Shown: piece after piece, positions 47,433 through 56,652 of the stretch
Position numbering within the stretch: position 1 is the stretch's first letter
Layout of the letters: every line of letters begins with the position of its first letter
Source: Cognatishimia activa
GTDB taxonomy: Bacteria > Pseudomonadota > Alphaproteobacteria > Rhodobacterales > Rhodobacteraceae
Length of the DNA: 64,000 nt
Assembly (NCBI RefSeq): GCF_017798205.1
Contig: NZ_CP060010.1
Location: 3,188,336 to 3,252,335, forward strand
Direction: 5' to 3'
Notes under the pieces: generated by a model
The model's database searches: none
Seen by the model: only the letters and a program-made list of their open reading frames with translations
What the model was told of the DNA's origin: nothing
Position numbers and translations under genes: made by a program

Positions 47433-48340
47433 AACAGTGTCTGCGCGATCAATATCCACACGGGTAACGTTGCCGCCGACAGCAATGTTGTCTGAGCAAT
47501 CAGCGTGGCCACCAATTTGCGATCCGCACCAAAGCCCGCGGCCAACACGTGCGCGGCGGATGCGGTCGGCAGGGCTGCGAATACGATCAGAACTTGCACC
47601 AAGGGACCAGAGGCTCCGGCGGCAAGCGCGACGACGCAGACCAGCGCGGGCAGGATCATCAGTTTTGTGCCGTTCAAGATTCCCGTAAATCGATCCAACC
47701 GAGCCAAAGCACCCCAGTTCATCGTGGCTCCGATAGAAATGAGCGCGACAGGGATCGCGGCTTGCGCGAGCATTTCCAATGGCGCAAGCACCGGCCCAGG
47801 GATTTGAACGCCTGTCAGGGCCACAACCACGCCGCCAAGGCTCGCGATCAGAAACGGGTTGAGCGCGACGCGTTTGAGGGTGCCGAGGATGCCAAGCTGG
47901 CCATCGCGGGACAGGCCTGAAACCGCAAAGACATTGGCCATGGGCACGCCCATTCCTACGACCACGGCAAAGATCGCCGCATCGCCACCGCTCAGCGCTC
48001 CAATAGCGACAAAACCAAGTGCGGTGTTAAACCGCCAAGCGGTCTGCCAGCAGCCCGCGAAATCAAGAAACCGCTCAGGCCCAAAGGGCCGCGCCAGATA
48101 GCCAAAGAGCAGCCCCGCAACCAAGATCCCCCAGGCCAATGGCGCAATAGAGGCGACCTGCGAGAGTGCAATCGGACGCCCCGAGGCCGCGACAAACAGC
48201 AGCGTGGGAAAGAGGATTTCAAAGTTGAGCTTATCGAGCCCCTGCCACGCATTCTCGGACAGGCGTTTGCGTACGAGACCGCCCAGAATGACCATCAAAA
48301 ACGACGGGACCAACCCGCTGAGGATCGTGACAAAGACCAC
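47429..48340 (-). CDS. AEC family transporter
   Basis: A membrane protein of about 303 residues with roughly ten membrane segments, matching the auxin efflux carrier (AEC) family: FLMVILGGLVRKRL near the start, and IPGPVLAPLEMLAQAAIPVALISIGATMNWG in the second half. Bacterial members export organic acids such as malate; the substrate here is unknown. I chose the GTG at 48340 with GGAG upstream because the frame back to 48376 crosses the terminator of the sulP gene. Confidence 0.82.
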   Translation of the reverse strand: MVFVTILSGLVPSFLMVILGGLVRKRLSENAWQGLDKLNFEILFPTLLFVAASGRPIALSQVASIAPLAWGILVAGLLFGYLARPFGPERFLDFAGCWQTAWRFNTALGFVAIGALSGGDAAIFAVVVGMGVPMANVFAVSGLSRDGQLGILGTLKRVALNPFLIASLGGVVVALTGVQIPGPVLAPLEMLAQAAIPVALISIGATMNWGALARLDRFTGILNGTKLMILPALVCVVALAAGASGPLVQVLIVFAALPTASAAHVLAAGFGADRKLVATLIAQTTLLSAATLPVWILIAQTLF

Positions 48341-48353
48341 CGACTGCTCCAAC

Positions 48354-48380
48354 AAAAAAGGGCGCGCGAAACGCACGCCC
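48354..48380 (-). terminator. Intrinsic terminator after the SulP gene
   Basis: On the minus strand, GGGCGTGCG-TTT-CGCGCGCCC (one G-T pair) is followed by six T. It lies 20 bases after the SulP stop codon. It also helps to place the start of the following AEC gene downstream of it. Confidence 0.88.
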
Positions 48381-48400
48381 TATTGATAACGGATCAGATC

Positions 48401-50032
48401 TTAATGACCACCCAAGATCCCGGTGCGCACGGAATAATCCGCGGCGACCTGATAATCGGGGTCATCATCGCTGTCGATCACAAGGTGGCCCGCGCGGGTC
48501 AACAGCTGGTGGCAATCGCGGCTGAGGTGGCGCAGGGTCAGTTTCTTGCCCGCCGCCTCATATTTACCCGCCATGGCCTCAATTGCTTGCAGCGCGGATT
48601 GGTCGGCCACGCGGCTTTTGGCAAAATCGACGATCACACTTTCAGGATCGTTTTGCACGTCGAAGAGTTCGACAAACCCGTCTGAGGAGCCAAAGAACAA
48701 AGGCCCTTGGATCTCATAAACCTTCGCGCCTTTGTCGGTCACAGACTCGCGGGTGGTCGCAGTAATCCGCGTCGCGTTGCCCCAAGCGTAAGCAAGCGCC
48801 GAGACAATAACGCCCACCACGACCGCAATCGCAAGGTCAGTCATCACGGTCACAACGGTCACAAGCACGATCACGAAAGCATCGGTCAACGGTACTTTGC
48901 GCATGATTTTCAACGAGTTCCACGCGAAGGTACCGATGACGACCATGAACATCACGCCAACCAGCGCCGCCAGCGGGATCTGCTCAATCAAAGGGCTCGC
49001 GGCCACGATAAAGAGCAACAAGCACAAGGCTGCAAAGACGCCCGCGATCCGTGTGCGGCCACCTGATTTCACGTTGATCATCGACTGACCAATCATCGCA
49101 CACCCGCCCATGCCGCCGAAGAAACCAGTCACCACATTCGCGGTGCCTTGCGCGATACATTCCTGACTTGCACCACCCCGTTTGCCGGTGATTTCTCCAA
49201 CAAGGTTCAGAGTCAGCAAGCTCTCGATCAGGCCGATTGCTGCGAGGATCACAGCGTAAGGCAGGATGATCTGGAAGGTCTCCCAGTTCAGCGGCACCAT
49301 TGGGATGTGGAACAGAGGAAGCCCGCCTTCAATTGAGGCCATATCCCCCACGCGTGGCACATCCAGACCCAGTGCAATCACCAGAACCGCCACAATACCG
49401 ATCCCCGCCAAAGGCGCCGGAATGACTTTGGTGATGCGTGGCATGACCCAGATGATCGCCATCGTTAGCGCGACCAGACCAAGCATTGTCATCAGCTGAG
49501 GCCCTGCAAGCCATTCACCGCCGCTCATTCCATGGCCCGTGTTCTCAACCGATCCCGGCACTTTGAATTGCGTCATCTGCGCCAGGAAAATAACAATCGC
49601 CAGACCGTTCACAAAACCCAGCATCACCGGATGGGGCACCAGTCGAATGAACTTACCCCACTGCATGACACCCGCGATGACCTGCAGGATGCCCATCAAG
49701 ACGACCGTAGCAAAGAGGTACTCAACACCGTGCTCCGCCACCAGCGCCACCATGACCACAGCCAAAGCACCGGTCGCGCCGGAAATCATGCCCGGACGCC
49801 CGCCGATCAATGCCGTAATCAAACCTACGAGGAAGGCCGCATAGAGGCCGACCAGAGGGTGGACACCCGCAACAAAGGCAAAAGCCACCGCCTCTGGCAC
49901 CAACGCGAGGGCCACAGTCAGGCCCGACAAAAGCTCCGTGCGCACCCGCGCAACAGACCAGCCTTCGTCCTGCATGATCGACAGGTTCGGAGGCGTGATG
50001 TTTTTGGCCAAAGCGGCGAGTGCGGATCTCAT
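48401..50032 (-). CDS. SulP family anion transporter with STAS domain
   Basis: A 543-residue inner-membrane protein of the SLC26/SulP family, which transports sulfate, bicarbonate or C4-dicarboxylates. About 12-14 membrane segments run to residue 420 and a cytoplasmic STAS domain follows (about 435-530, VYEIQGPLFFGSSDGFVELF). Family blocks are GLYAAFLVGLITALIGGRPGMISGATGA and GFFGGMGGCAMIGQSMIN. The start at 50032 follows AGGA; the longer frame to 50215 runs into the mtnP upstream region. A bicarbonate or sulfate substrate cannot be separated by sequence alone. Confidence 0.88.
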   Translation of the reverse strand: MRSALAALAKNITPPNLSIMQDEGWSVARVRTELLSGLTVALALVPEAVAFAFVAGVHPLVGLYAAFLVGLITALIGGRPGMISGATGALAVVMVALVAEHGVEYLFATVVLMGILQVIAGVMQWGKFIRLVPHPVMLGFVNGLAIVIFLAQMTQFKVPGSVENTGHGMSGGEWLAGPQLMTMLGLVALTMAIIWVMPRITKVIPAPLAGIGIVAVLVIALGLDVPRVGDMASIEGGLPLFHIPMVPLNWETFQIILPYAVILAAIGLIESLLTLNLVGEITGKRGGASQECIAQGTANVVTGFFGGMGGCAMIGQSMINVKSGGRTRIAGVFAALCLLLFIVAASPLIEQIPLAALVGVMFMVVIGTFAWNSLKIMRKVPLTDAFVIVLVTVVTVMTDLAIAVVVGVIVSALAYAWGNATRITATTRESVTDKGAKVYEIQGPLFFGSSDGFVELFDVQNDPESVIVDFAKSRVADQSALQAIEAMAGKYEAAGKKLTLRHLSRDCHQLLTRAGHLVIDSDDDPDYQVAADYSVRTGILGGH

Positions 50033-50258
50033 GATATGTCCTGAAATAGCTGGCGAAGTTGAGGCCGCCCTATCGGATATTGCCAAGCGCGACAAGGGCG
50101 GCGCAGGGTTTTGACCTGACGTGGTGCCAATAGAACAGGCCCGCATGGCCTCTATGCCATTGGTTGCCGAAAATATGACCGAACTACGGTTGCATCCCTC
50201 TACGGCTAGGGCCAAGAATACTGCCGGTAAGATCTGCTATTTCACGAGGGAGCCCCCG

Positions 50259-51149
50259 ATGACCGAGACCGCCAAAGAGACCATGATTGCCGTGATCGGC
50301 GGCTCTGGAATTTACGACATCGATGGGCTTGAAGGCGCGGAGTGGGTCTCGGTTGAAACCCCTTGGGGCGCACCGTCTGACCAAATCCTGACAGGCAACC
50401 TGAACGGCGTGAAAATGGCCTTCCTGCCGCGTCACGGGCGTGGGCATCGGCACTCTCCGACCACCGTGCCGTACCGCGCCAATATCGATGCGTTGAAACG
50501 GCTTGGCGTGACCGATGTGATCTCTGTCTCGGCCTGCGGTTCGTTCCGCGAGGCGATGGCTCCGGGCGATTTTGTCATTGTAGATCAATTCATTGACCGT
50601 ACCTTTGCTCGTGAGAAATCTTTCTTTGGCACCGGGTGCGTCGCGCATGTCTCGGTTGCACATCCAACCTGCCCGCGCCTGTCTGAAGCTTGCGAAACCG
50701 CGGCCAAAGCCGCAGGCATCAACGTGCATCGCGGCGGCACCTATCTGGCGATGGAAGGACCGCAGTTTTCCACATTGGCGGAATCCAAAATGTACCGCGA
50801 AAGCTGGGGCTGCGACGTCATCGGCATGACCAATATGCCCGAAGCCAAACTCGCGCGAGAAGCCGAGCTTTGCTATGCCTCCGTCGCAATGATCACCGAT
50901 TACGACAGCTGGCATCCTGACCACGGCGAGGTCGATGTCACCGAAATCATCAAAACCCTCATGGGCAACGCCGACAAGGCGCGCAATCTGGTCAAGGAAC
51001 TGCCTGCCCTTCTGGGTGCCGAGCGAGATGACTGCCCACACGGCTGCGACAAAGCGCTGGAATTCGCTATCCTGACAGCTCCTGATGCGCGCGACCCTGA
51101 GGTCGTGGCGAAACTCGACGCGGTCGCGGGCCGGGTTCTGAACGCGTAA
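50259..51149 (+). CDS. mtnP: S-methyl-5'-thioadenosine phosphorylase
   Basis: Splits methylthioadenosine, a by-product of polyamine and quorum-signal synthesis, into adenine and methylthioribose-1-phosphate. The 296-residue product has the N-terminal AVIGGSGIYDIDGLEG, the phosphate site PRHGRGHRHSPTTVPYRAN and the purine-binding stretch MEGPQFSTLAESKMYRESWGCDVIGMTNMPEA. The start at 50259 follows CGAGGGAG. Nine bases separate it from the LysE gene, and apt follows, which fits adenine salvage. Confidence 0.93.
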   Translation: MTETAKETMIAVIGGSGIYDIDGLEGAEWVSVETPWGAPSDQILTGNLNGVKMAFLPRHGRGHRHSPTTVPYRANIDALKRLGVTDVISVSACGSFREAMAPGDFVIVDQFIDRTFAREKSFFGTGCVAHVSVAHPTCPRLSEACETAAKAAGINVHRGGTYLAMEGPQFSTLAESKMYRESWGCDVIGMTNMPEAKLAREAELCYASVAMITDYDSWHPDHGEVDVTEIIKTLMGNADKARNLVKELPALLGAERDDCPHGCDKALEFAILTAPDARDPEVVAKLDAVAGRVLNA

Positions 51150-51158
51150 GGGCGGGTC

Positions 51159-51785
51159 ATGGATTTCACCCTCTGGCTCAGCTTTGCCGCCGCCTCCATC
51201 GCGCTTTTGGTCATGCCCGGCCCAACGCTCTTGTTGGTCCTCAGCTACGCCATGACCCAAGGCCGCCGCGTCGCGATTGCCTCAGCCCTTGGCGTGGCGA
51301 CCGGAGACCTCATTGCCATGACCGTCTCGGTCATCGGCCTTGGCGCGCTGTTTCTGGCCTCGGCCACAGCCTTCACCATCCTGAAATGGATCGGCGCGGC
51401 CTATCTTTTCTATCTTGGCGTGCGGATGCTGATGAGCTCCACCGAAAGCTCGCCTTTGATGGAAAAACCCGCAAACACCTCAGAAGGCCGCGTCTATCGC
51501 GACCTCGCCTTGGTGACGGCGCTCAACCCGAAATCCAACACATTCTTCATCGCCTTCGTGCCTCAGTTCATCGACGCGAATGCGGCCTTTGCACCTCAGG
51601 CGGCGATCCTTATTGTGACCTTTGTTGCGATTGCGGGCGTGAACGCTCTGGTCTTCGCGCTTGGTGCAAACTCCATTCGCGCGAAAATCACCCGTCCCGC
51701 TGTGCTGACCTGGCTCAACCGCGCAGGCGGTGCGACCCTCATTGCTATGGCAGCACTCACGGCCACATTGCGCCGCGCGACCTAA
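51159..51785 (+). CDS. LysE family translocator
   Basis: A 208-residue membrane protein of the LysE/RhtB family, exporters of amino acids or related compounds. It has six membrane segments, with the family start FAAASIALLVMPGPTLLLVLSYAMTQGRR and the NPKSNTFFIAFVPQFI block. It lies between mtnP and apt with 9- and 15-base gaps, so all three are probably one transcript. The substrate is unknown; a link to methylthio compounds or homoserine lactone by-products is only a guess from position. Confidence 0.88.
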   Translation: MDFTLWLSFAAASIALLVMPGPTLLLVLSYAMTQGRRVAIASALGVATGDLIAMTVSVIGLGALFLASATAFTILKWIGAAYLFYLGVRMLMSSTESSPLMEKPANTSEGRVYRDLALVTALNPKSNTFFIAFVPQFIDANAAFAPQAAILIVTFVAIAGVNALVFALGANSIRAKITRPAVLTWLNRAGGATLIAMAALTATLRRAT

Positions 51786-51800
51786 CTCCAAAGGACTCCC

Positions 51801-52340
51801 ATGCCCAAATCGAAAACCGTCAAAGACTATATCCGCACCATCGTGGATTTCCCCCACGAGGGCATCATGTTCCGCGATGTGACCACGCTCTTTGCCGACC
51901 CGCGCGGCTTTCGCATGGCGATTGACCAGATGCTGCACCCCTATGCAGGCGAGCGCATCGACAAGGTCGTGGGTCTTGAGGCACGTGGGTTCATTCTGGG
52001 CGGAGCGATTGCCCACCAACTGAGCGTCGGCTTTGTGCCGATCCGCAAGAAAGGCAAGCTGCCCGGCACCACGATCTCGCAGGACTACAAGCTGGAATAT
52101 GGCGAGGCGATTGTTGAAGTGCACGACGACGCCATCCAACCCGGTGAAAAGATCTTGGTGGTGGATGACCTTTTGGCGACCGGCGGCACCGCAGAAGCCG
52201 GCATCAAACTGATCGAGCGCCTTGGCGGCGAAATCCTGAGCTGTGCCTTCATCATCGACCTGCCGGAATTGGGTGGTCGCAAAAAGCTCGAAGCCATGGG
52301 TATGGACGTCTCTGTCCTATGCGCGTTCGAAGGCCTCTAG
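51801..52340 (+). CDS. apt: Adenine phosphoribosyltransferase
   Basis: Converts adenine and PRPP to AMP. The 179-residue product has [20 protein letters not shown] near the start, [17 protein letters not shown] and the PRPP loop [16 protein letters not shown]. The AAAGGA ribosome site precedes the ATG. Together with mtnP it completes the recycling of methylthioadenosine to AMP. The stop codon overlaps that of the convergent FAD-linked dehydrogenase. Confidence 0.95.
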   Translation: MPKSKTVKDYIRTIVDFPHEGIMFRDVTTLFADPRGFRMAIDQMLHPYAGERIDKVVGLEARGFILGGAIAHQLSVGFVPIRKKGKLPGTTISQDYKLEYGEAIVEVHDDAIQPGEKILVVDDLLATGGTAEAGIKLIERLGGEILSCAFIIDLPELGGRKKLEAMGMDVSVLCAFEGL

Positions 52341-53752
52341 GCCTTCAACACCACCCCCGGGTTCATTATTCCCTTGGGATCCAAAGCCGACTTGATCGCA
52401 CGCATCGTGACGAGTTTCACCGGATCGCCATAGCGTTCCAACTCGCCCGTTTTCATGCGCCCGATCCCATGTTCCGCGCTGATCGAGCCGTTGTATTTGT
52501 GGACCAATCCATTGACGATATCTTTAACGTCGTCGATCAGGTGATTGTAATCATTCCGGTTTTCACCTTTGGGTGGATAGACGTTGTAATGCAAATTGCC
52601 GTCCCCAAGGTGGCCGAAGGCATTGATCCTGAGCGGTCCGAGCTTGCCCAAGGCAGCATGACCTTCGACCACAAACTCCGCAATCCGCGAGATCGGGATC
52701 GAGATATCATTGCTTAAAATCGCGCCAATCTTACGGTTCGCCAGAGGGATGCTTTCGCGCACGGACCAAAATTCTGTGCGCTGCGTTTCAGACTGCGCAA
52801 TCAGCCCATCCAAGACCAGATCACGCACTAAAGCCGTTGCAAAGATCTCTTCAAGAACGCTTTGTGGCTCTTGCCCTGCCCCCAACCCAAGGTCGATCAA
52901 AACGCACCACTCAGGCTTCTCAGCAAAAGGCTGGCGCACCTCAGGCATGGTTTCCGCAAGGAACTCCAGCCCCTCTCGATGGATCAGCTCGAAGGCCGAC
53001 ACGGCCTCACCGACATGATCCCGTGTGATCGCCAAAAGATCCAAAGCTGCCGCAACAGAGGGCACCGCCATCAACGCCGTGCCTTCCCCCACCGGAAGCG
53101 CAAAGAGTTTCAGGGACGCAGCGGTTATGATGCCAAGCGACCCCTCTGCGCCAATCAACAGGTTCTTTAGATCATAGCCCGTATTATCTTTGCGCAAACG
53201 GCTCAGCCCGTGCCAGATCTCGCCATTTGGCAAGACTGCCTCCAGCCCCAAACACAGATCACGTGCATTGCCGTAGCGCAGCACGTTCACACCGCCTGCA
53301 TTGGTCGCGAGGTTGCCCCCGATCTGACAGGAGCCTTGGGCGGCTAGTGACAGGGGAAACAGCCGACCCGCCTCCTGCGCGGCCGCTTGAACGGCCTCAA
53401 GGACGGCGCCCGCTTCGGCAATAATCACGTTTTCCTCAGGAAATAAGTCTCGAATGGCGCGCATCCGTTCGAGCGAAACCACCAAGGGCACAACACCCTC
53501 GCCTTTCACCTGACCGCCCACAAGCCCCGTGCCGCCGCCATAAGGCACCACTGGCACCGAGGCCTCATTGCACAGCCCCACAAGCGCCGCGACCTCTTCT
53601 GCCGTGCGCGGCTTCGCCACAGCGCCCGCCTGCCCCGCAAAGCGTCCGCGAGGCTCTTCCAAATAGCGGGGCTCAGGTTCGGACAAAACGCCCGAGCCAA
53701 CACGGCTGGCAACACGGTCAAGAAATGCGGAATCGGCGGGGTTCAAACTCAT
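52337..53752 (-). CDS. FAD-binding oxidase/dehydrogenase of the D-lactate/2-hydroxyglutarate type
   Basis: A 471-residue flavoprotein with a PCMH-type FAD domain ([38 protein letters not shown]) and an FAD-oxidase C-terminal domain ending [14 protein letters not shown] and [10 protein letters not shown], where the histidines help bind metal and substrate. It belongs with GlcD, D-lactate and D-2-hydroxyglutarate dehydrogenases; the exact 2-hydroxyacid is not determined by sequence. It is tail-to-tail with apt (four-base overlap). Confidence 0.87.
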   Translation of the reverse strand: MSLNPADSAFLDRVASRVGSGVLSEPEPRYLEEPRGRFAGQAGAVAKPRTAEEVAALVGLCNEASVPVVPYGGGTGLVGGQVKGEGVVPLVVSLERMRAIRDLFPEENVIIAEAGAVLEAVQAAAQEAGRLFPLSLAAQGSCQIGGNLATNAGGVNVLRYGNARDLCLGLEAVLPNGEIWHGLSRLRKDNTGYDLKNLLIGAEGSLGIITAASLKLFALPVGEGTALMAVPSVAAALDLLAITRDHVGEAVSAFELIHREGLEFLAETMPEVRQPFAEKPEWCVLIDLGLGAGQEPQSVLEEIFATALVRDLVLDGLIAQSETQRTEFWSVRESIPLANRKIGAILSNDISIPISRIAEFVVEGHAALGKLGPLRINAFGHLGDGNLHYNVYPPKGENRNDYNHLIDDVKDIVNGLVHKYNGSISAEHGIGRMKTGELERYGDPVKLVTMRAIKSALDPKGIMNPGVVLKA

Positions 53753-53784
53753 AGGCCTAGCCCTACCACGTCATGGGCCTACGT

Positions 53785-53902
53785 CTAAAGCGTTTCGCGT
53801 TAGACTTGACGCGTAAGTTTAACGCGAAACGCTCAGAACCTATTGATGTTGTGGGCGTTTCCCAATCAATCTGTGAGTCAGGTTAATCACGAAACGCTTT
53901 AG
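53785..53902. repeat. MITE-like element with terminal inverted repeats
   Basis: The 118-base element has CTAAAGCGTTTCGCG at the left end (53785-53799) and its near-complement CACGAAACGCTTTAG at the right end (53888-53902). An internal copy, TAACGCGAAACGCT (53820-53833), pairs perfectly over 14 bases with AGCGTTTCGCGTTA (53789-53802) to form a hairpin. There is no coding capacity. The right end contains the TAA stop of the MBL-fold gene. Confidence 0.6.
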
Positions 53903-54711
53903 GGTTCACTCAGGAATTTCGGCTGCAAGACGATGATCGTCGGCCTGTCCGGCAGGCTGCGCAAAGAGACCTCCAGATCGTTCACACCCTCATCCACAAT
54001 GGCAAAATCCTCGGACATGCCGATCAGGAAACTGTCCAAAGTCCCGCGCCCAAACCAATGCATCGGGATCACTATCGAGGACTTTAGCCGCCGCATTACA
54101 GTCATCATGGTCTGATGATCCAGCGTCATACCTCCATCGACTGCCGCCATAACCACATCAAGCCGCCCAAGTGCTGCATATTGAGCCGCATCCGGTTCGT
54201 GATGCAGATGCCCGAGGTGGCCAATGCAAAGCCCCGCGACCTCAAAGACAAAGATCGAATTGCCCTTGGTCTCCATCCCGAACCCAGAGCGGATATCGGT
54301 TGAGACATTCCGCACCAGCATCTCGCCCAGATCGACATGATGCTCGATCCCTTTGCCAAACTCTCCCCAACCCCGCAGCACATGCGGGATGGCCGGATCA
54401 GGAACAGGCGTCCAATGGCTGCTGTGGCCATGGTTCATCGTGACCACATCCGGCAGGAAATCCACGTTGCCGATATAGCCTGTGTAATCCGTCACAACCG
54501 ACAGCCCACCCTCGGTTTGGATCAAAAACGCCGAGTGATCCAGATAGCGGATCCGCACAGAATTTCGCTCCACCGGATCGCGAAAGCTGGCCAGATGCAC
54601 ATAGCTCATTCCCGGCGTCGCCTCCGCCAGCGCGATACAATGGCTATACCGCCGCTCCTGCGCCTGAAGTGCCGTTCCAAATACCAAAAACAAGAAAACC
54701 AAAAACCGCAT
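53899..54711 (-). CDS. Exported MBL-fold (UlaG-like) protein
   Basis: A 270-residue protein with a signal peptide (MRFLVFLFLVFGTALQAQ) and a metallo-beta-lactamase fold similar to the UlaG-type beta-lactamase-domain group. The metal motif, normally HxHxDH, reads H94-G-H96-SS-H99, so the acidic residue is Ser. Further histidines lie in CIGHLGHLHHEPD and in IPMHWFG. The ribosome site AAGGAGGG is strong. The activity is unknown; the altered motif may mean a different metal set or loss of hydrolysis. The stop codon is provided by the end of the adjacent repeat element. Confidence 0.75.
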   Translation of the reverse strand: MRFLVFLFLVFGTALQAQERRYSHCIALAEATPGMSYVHLASFRDPVERNSVRIRYLDHSAFLIQTEGGLSVVTDYTGYIGNVDFLPDVVTMNHGHSSHWTPVPDPAIPHVLRGWGEFGKGIEHHVDLGEMLVRNVSTDIRSGFGMETKGNSIFVFEVAGLCIGHLGHLHHEPDAAQYAALGRLDVVMAAVDGGMTLDHQTMMTVMRRLKSSIVIPMHWFGRGTLDSFLIGMSEDFAIVDEGVNDLEVSLRSLPDRPTIIVLQPKFLSEP

Positions 54712-54759
54712 GATCTGCCCTCCTTACAGAAAGGATAGCACGATCCGCTCAGATTTCAT

Positions 54760-54786
54760 CTTGCCCAAAATACTCCCGCCGGAGGC
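54760..54786. repeat. Short intergenic repeat, copy 2
   Basis: Shares its 27-base plan with 28171-28197 (CTTGCCCAAAATA at the left, CCCGCCGGAGGC at the right). Read on the minus strand it begins about 20 bases after the stop of the GNAT gene, the same spacing as copy 1 after murD. Confidence 0.65.
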
Positions 54787-54805
54787 TCCTGCGGGATCCA
54801 CTCCC

Positions 54806-55390
54806 TCAGCCCGCCGAGGTCCGTCCCCTCCGGTCGCCACGCAAGCAGGCATAGAGCACATGGGTGCGCCAGCGACCGTTGATCTGCAGATAGCTCTGCG
54901 CCACGCCTTCGTATTTGAAACCGGATTTCTCAAGCACGCCACGGCTTGGGGTGTTTTCAGGTAGACAGGCGGCCTCAATCCGGCTGAGGTCCATCTGGGT
55001 GAAGGCATAATGCACCACCGCCTCAATCGCCTCGCGCATATAGCCCTGACGCGCGAAACTTTGCCCCACCCAATAGCCAAGAGTGCCCGCCTGCGCTGGC
55101 CCACGACGGATATTGTCGAGCGTGATCGCTCCAAGCAAAGCACCAGATCCGCGATCTGTCAGAAACAATGGCACGGCCGAGCCGTTCCCAATAGCCCTCT
55201 GTGCCCAATACACGCGGTTGGTAAAGCTCTTGCGGGTCAGGTGATCCACCGCCCAGGCAGGCTCCCAAGGCGCAAGGAAATCAATGCTGCCTTCACGTTG
55301 CGCAGCCCATGCGCGAAAGTCGCTATGGATCGGCGGGCGCAAGGTCATCCGCTCTGTCTCGATCCGGACTTTCTTGCGCGTCAGTAACAT
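54806..55390 (-). CDS. RimJ/RimL-type GNAT N-acetyltransferase
   Basis: A 194-residue GNAT protein similar to ribosomal-protein alanine acetyltransferases: ERMTLRPPIHSDFRAW at the start, the acetyl-CoA loop GYWVGQSFARQGYMREAI and the C-terminal LPENTPSRGVLEKSGFKYEGVAQSYLQINGRW. Its ATG overlaps the stop of the M16 peptidase gene by one base (TGATG), so translation is coupled. Whether it modifies ribosomal proteins is not known. Confidence 0.85.
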   Translation of the reverse strand: MLLTRKKVRIETERMTLRPPIHSDFRAWAAQREGSIDFLAPWEPAWAVDHLTRKSFTNRVYWAQRAIGNGSAVPLFLTDRGSGALLGAITLDNIRRGPAQAGTLGYWVGQSFARQGYMREAIEAVVHYAFTQMDLSRIEAACLPENTPSRGVLEKSGFKYEGVAQSYLQINGRWRTHVLYACLRGDRRGRTSAG

Positions 55391-56652
55391 CAGGCAGCGC
55401 GGCGGGTTTGGAGTTTTTCAAGCTCAGGCGCAGCCGCAACCGGCCCGTAAAGCGCCAAAGCAGCGCGGGCGTTGACCGCCATATGGGCTGCAAAGTCCCG
55501 CACGCCCGCGTCCGAGACCGCGTCGATCTTGGCCACGGTTTCTTCAAGGCCCGGCACACGCCCCCAGATCGAGACCATGCGGGCCAGACGTTCTGCGCGG
55601 CTTGACGGGCTTTCCAGCCCCATCAGCATCCCTGCTTTCATCTGAACCTTGGCGCGTTCGATTTCAGCAGAACTCATGTCGTCGGCCGCGCGTTTAAGCT
55701 CATCAATCGTGATATCCGCCAGATCCGCGACCTGATCGCCCGACGTGCCCGCATAGATCGTCATCATACCGCTGTCGGCATAGGCCCCTGCCGAGGCATA
55801 GATCGTGTAGCAAAGCCCACGCTTCTCGCGCACCTCTTGGAAAAGCCGCGAGGACATGCCGCCACCCAGAGCGATCGAGTAGATCTGGGCGGTATAGATG
55901 TCGTCGCTCTTATAATCCGGGCTCTCAAGACCCAGTGCGAAATGCGCCTGCTCAAGGCTCTTCTCGGTGCGGTATTCACCGCCCTCAAACCGTGCAGCCT
56001 CCATGGGGCGGAAAGAGCCTTTGGGCAGATGGCCAAACATCTCTTCGGCGATTTTCACGATCTCGTCGTGATCCACACCGCCTGCCGCAGACAGGATCAT
56101 CCGCTCGGGGCTGTAATGTTCGGCCACAAAGGTTTTCAGGTCGTCGCGCGTAAAGGCACTGACACGTTCCTGAGGTCCAAGGATCGTGCGACCCATCGGT
56201 TGATCGGGATAGGCGCGCTCTTGCAGCCAGTCAAAGATCACATCATCAGGCGTATCCAGCGCTTGACCGATCTCTTGCAGGATCACGCCGCGCTCGACCT
56301 CGATCTCATTCGGGTCAAAGACAGGGTTCAGAAGAATGTCGCCGATGACATCAATCGCCAGCGGCACATCGCCTTTCAGGACGCGTGCGTAATAGGCCGT
56401 CACCTCGCGGCTGGTATAGGCATTGATATAGCCGCCCACATCCTCAATCGCCTCGGCAATCTGCAGCGCGTTGCGCTTTTCGGTGCCTTTGAACGCCATA
56501 TGCTCAAGGAAATGCGCGATGCCGTTTTGTGCGATGCGCTCATGACGCCCGCCTGCTGTCACCCAGATGCCGACTGAGGCAGACTGAAGCCCCGGCATAT
56601 GTTCCGTGACAATGGTGAACCCATTGGAAAGAGTGTGAAGTTTTACGGTCAA
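55390..56652 (-). CDS. M16 family zinc peptidase (processing-peptidase-like)
   Basis: A 420-residue protein of the pitrilysin/M16 family, close to mitochondrial processing peptidase beta. The inverted zinc motif HxxEH is H47-FLE50-H51 (AHFLEHMAFKGT), and the third ligand region is in NPNEIEVERGVILQEI. The start appears to be a TTG at 56652 that overlaps the thrC stop (TTGA); residues from TVKLHTLSNGF on match the family N-terminus, and no ATG or GTG lies close by. It is coupled to thrC upstream and to the GNAT gene downstream. Confidence 0.9.
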   Translation of the reverse strand: MTVKLHTLSNGFTIVTEHMPGLQSASVGIWVTAGGRHERIAQNGIAHFLEHMAFKGTEKRNALQIAEAIEDVGGYINAYTSREVTAYYARVLKGDVPLAIDVIGDILLNPVFDPNEIEVERGVILQEIGQALDTPDDVIFDWLQERAYPDQPMGRTILGPQERVSAFTRDDLKTFVAEHYSPERMILSAAGGVDHDEIVKIAEEMFGHLPKGSFRPMEAARFEGGEYRTEKSLEQAHFALGLESPDYKSDDIYTAQIYSIALGGGMSSRLFQEVREKRGLCYTIYASAGAYADSGMMTIYAGTSGDQVADLADITIDELKRAADDMSSAEIERAKVQMKAGMLMGLESPSSRAERLARMVSIWGRVPGLEETVAKIDAVSDAGVRDFAAHMAVNARAALALYGPVAAAPELEKLQTRRAA

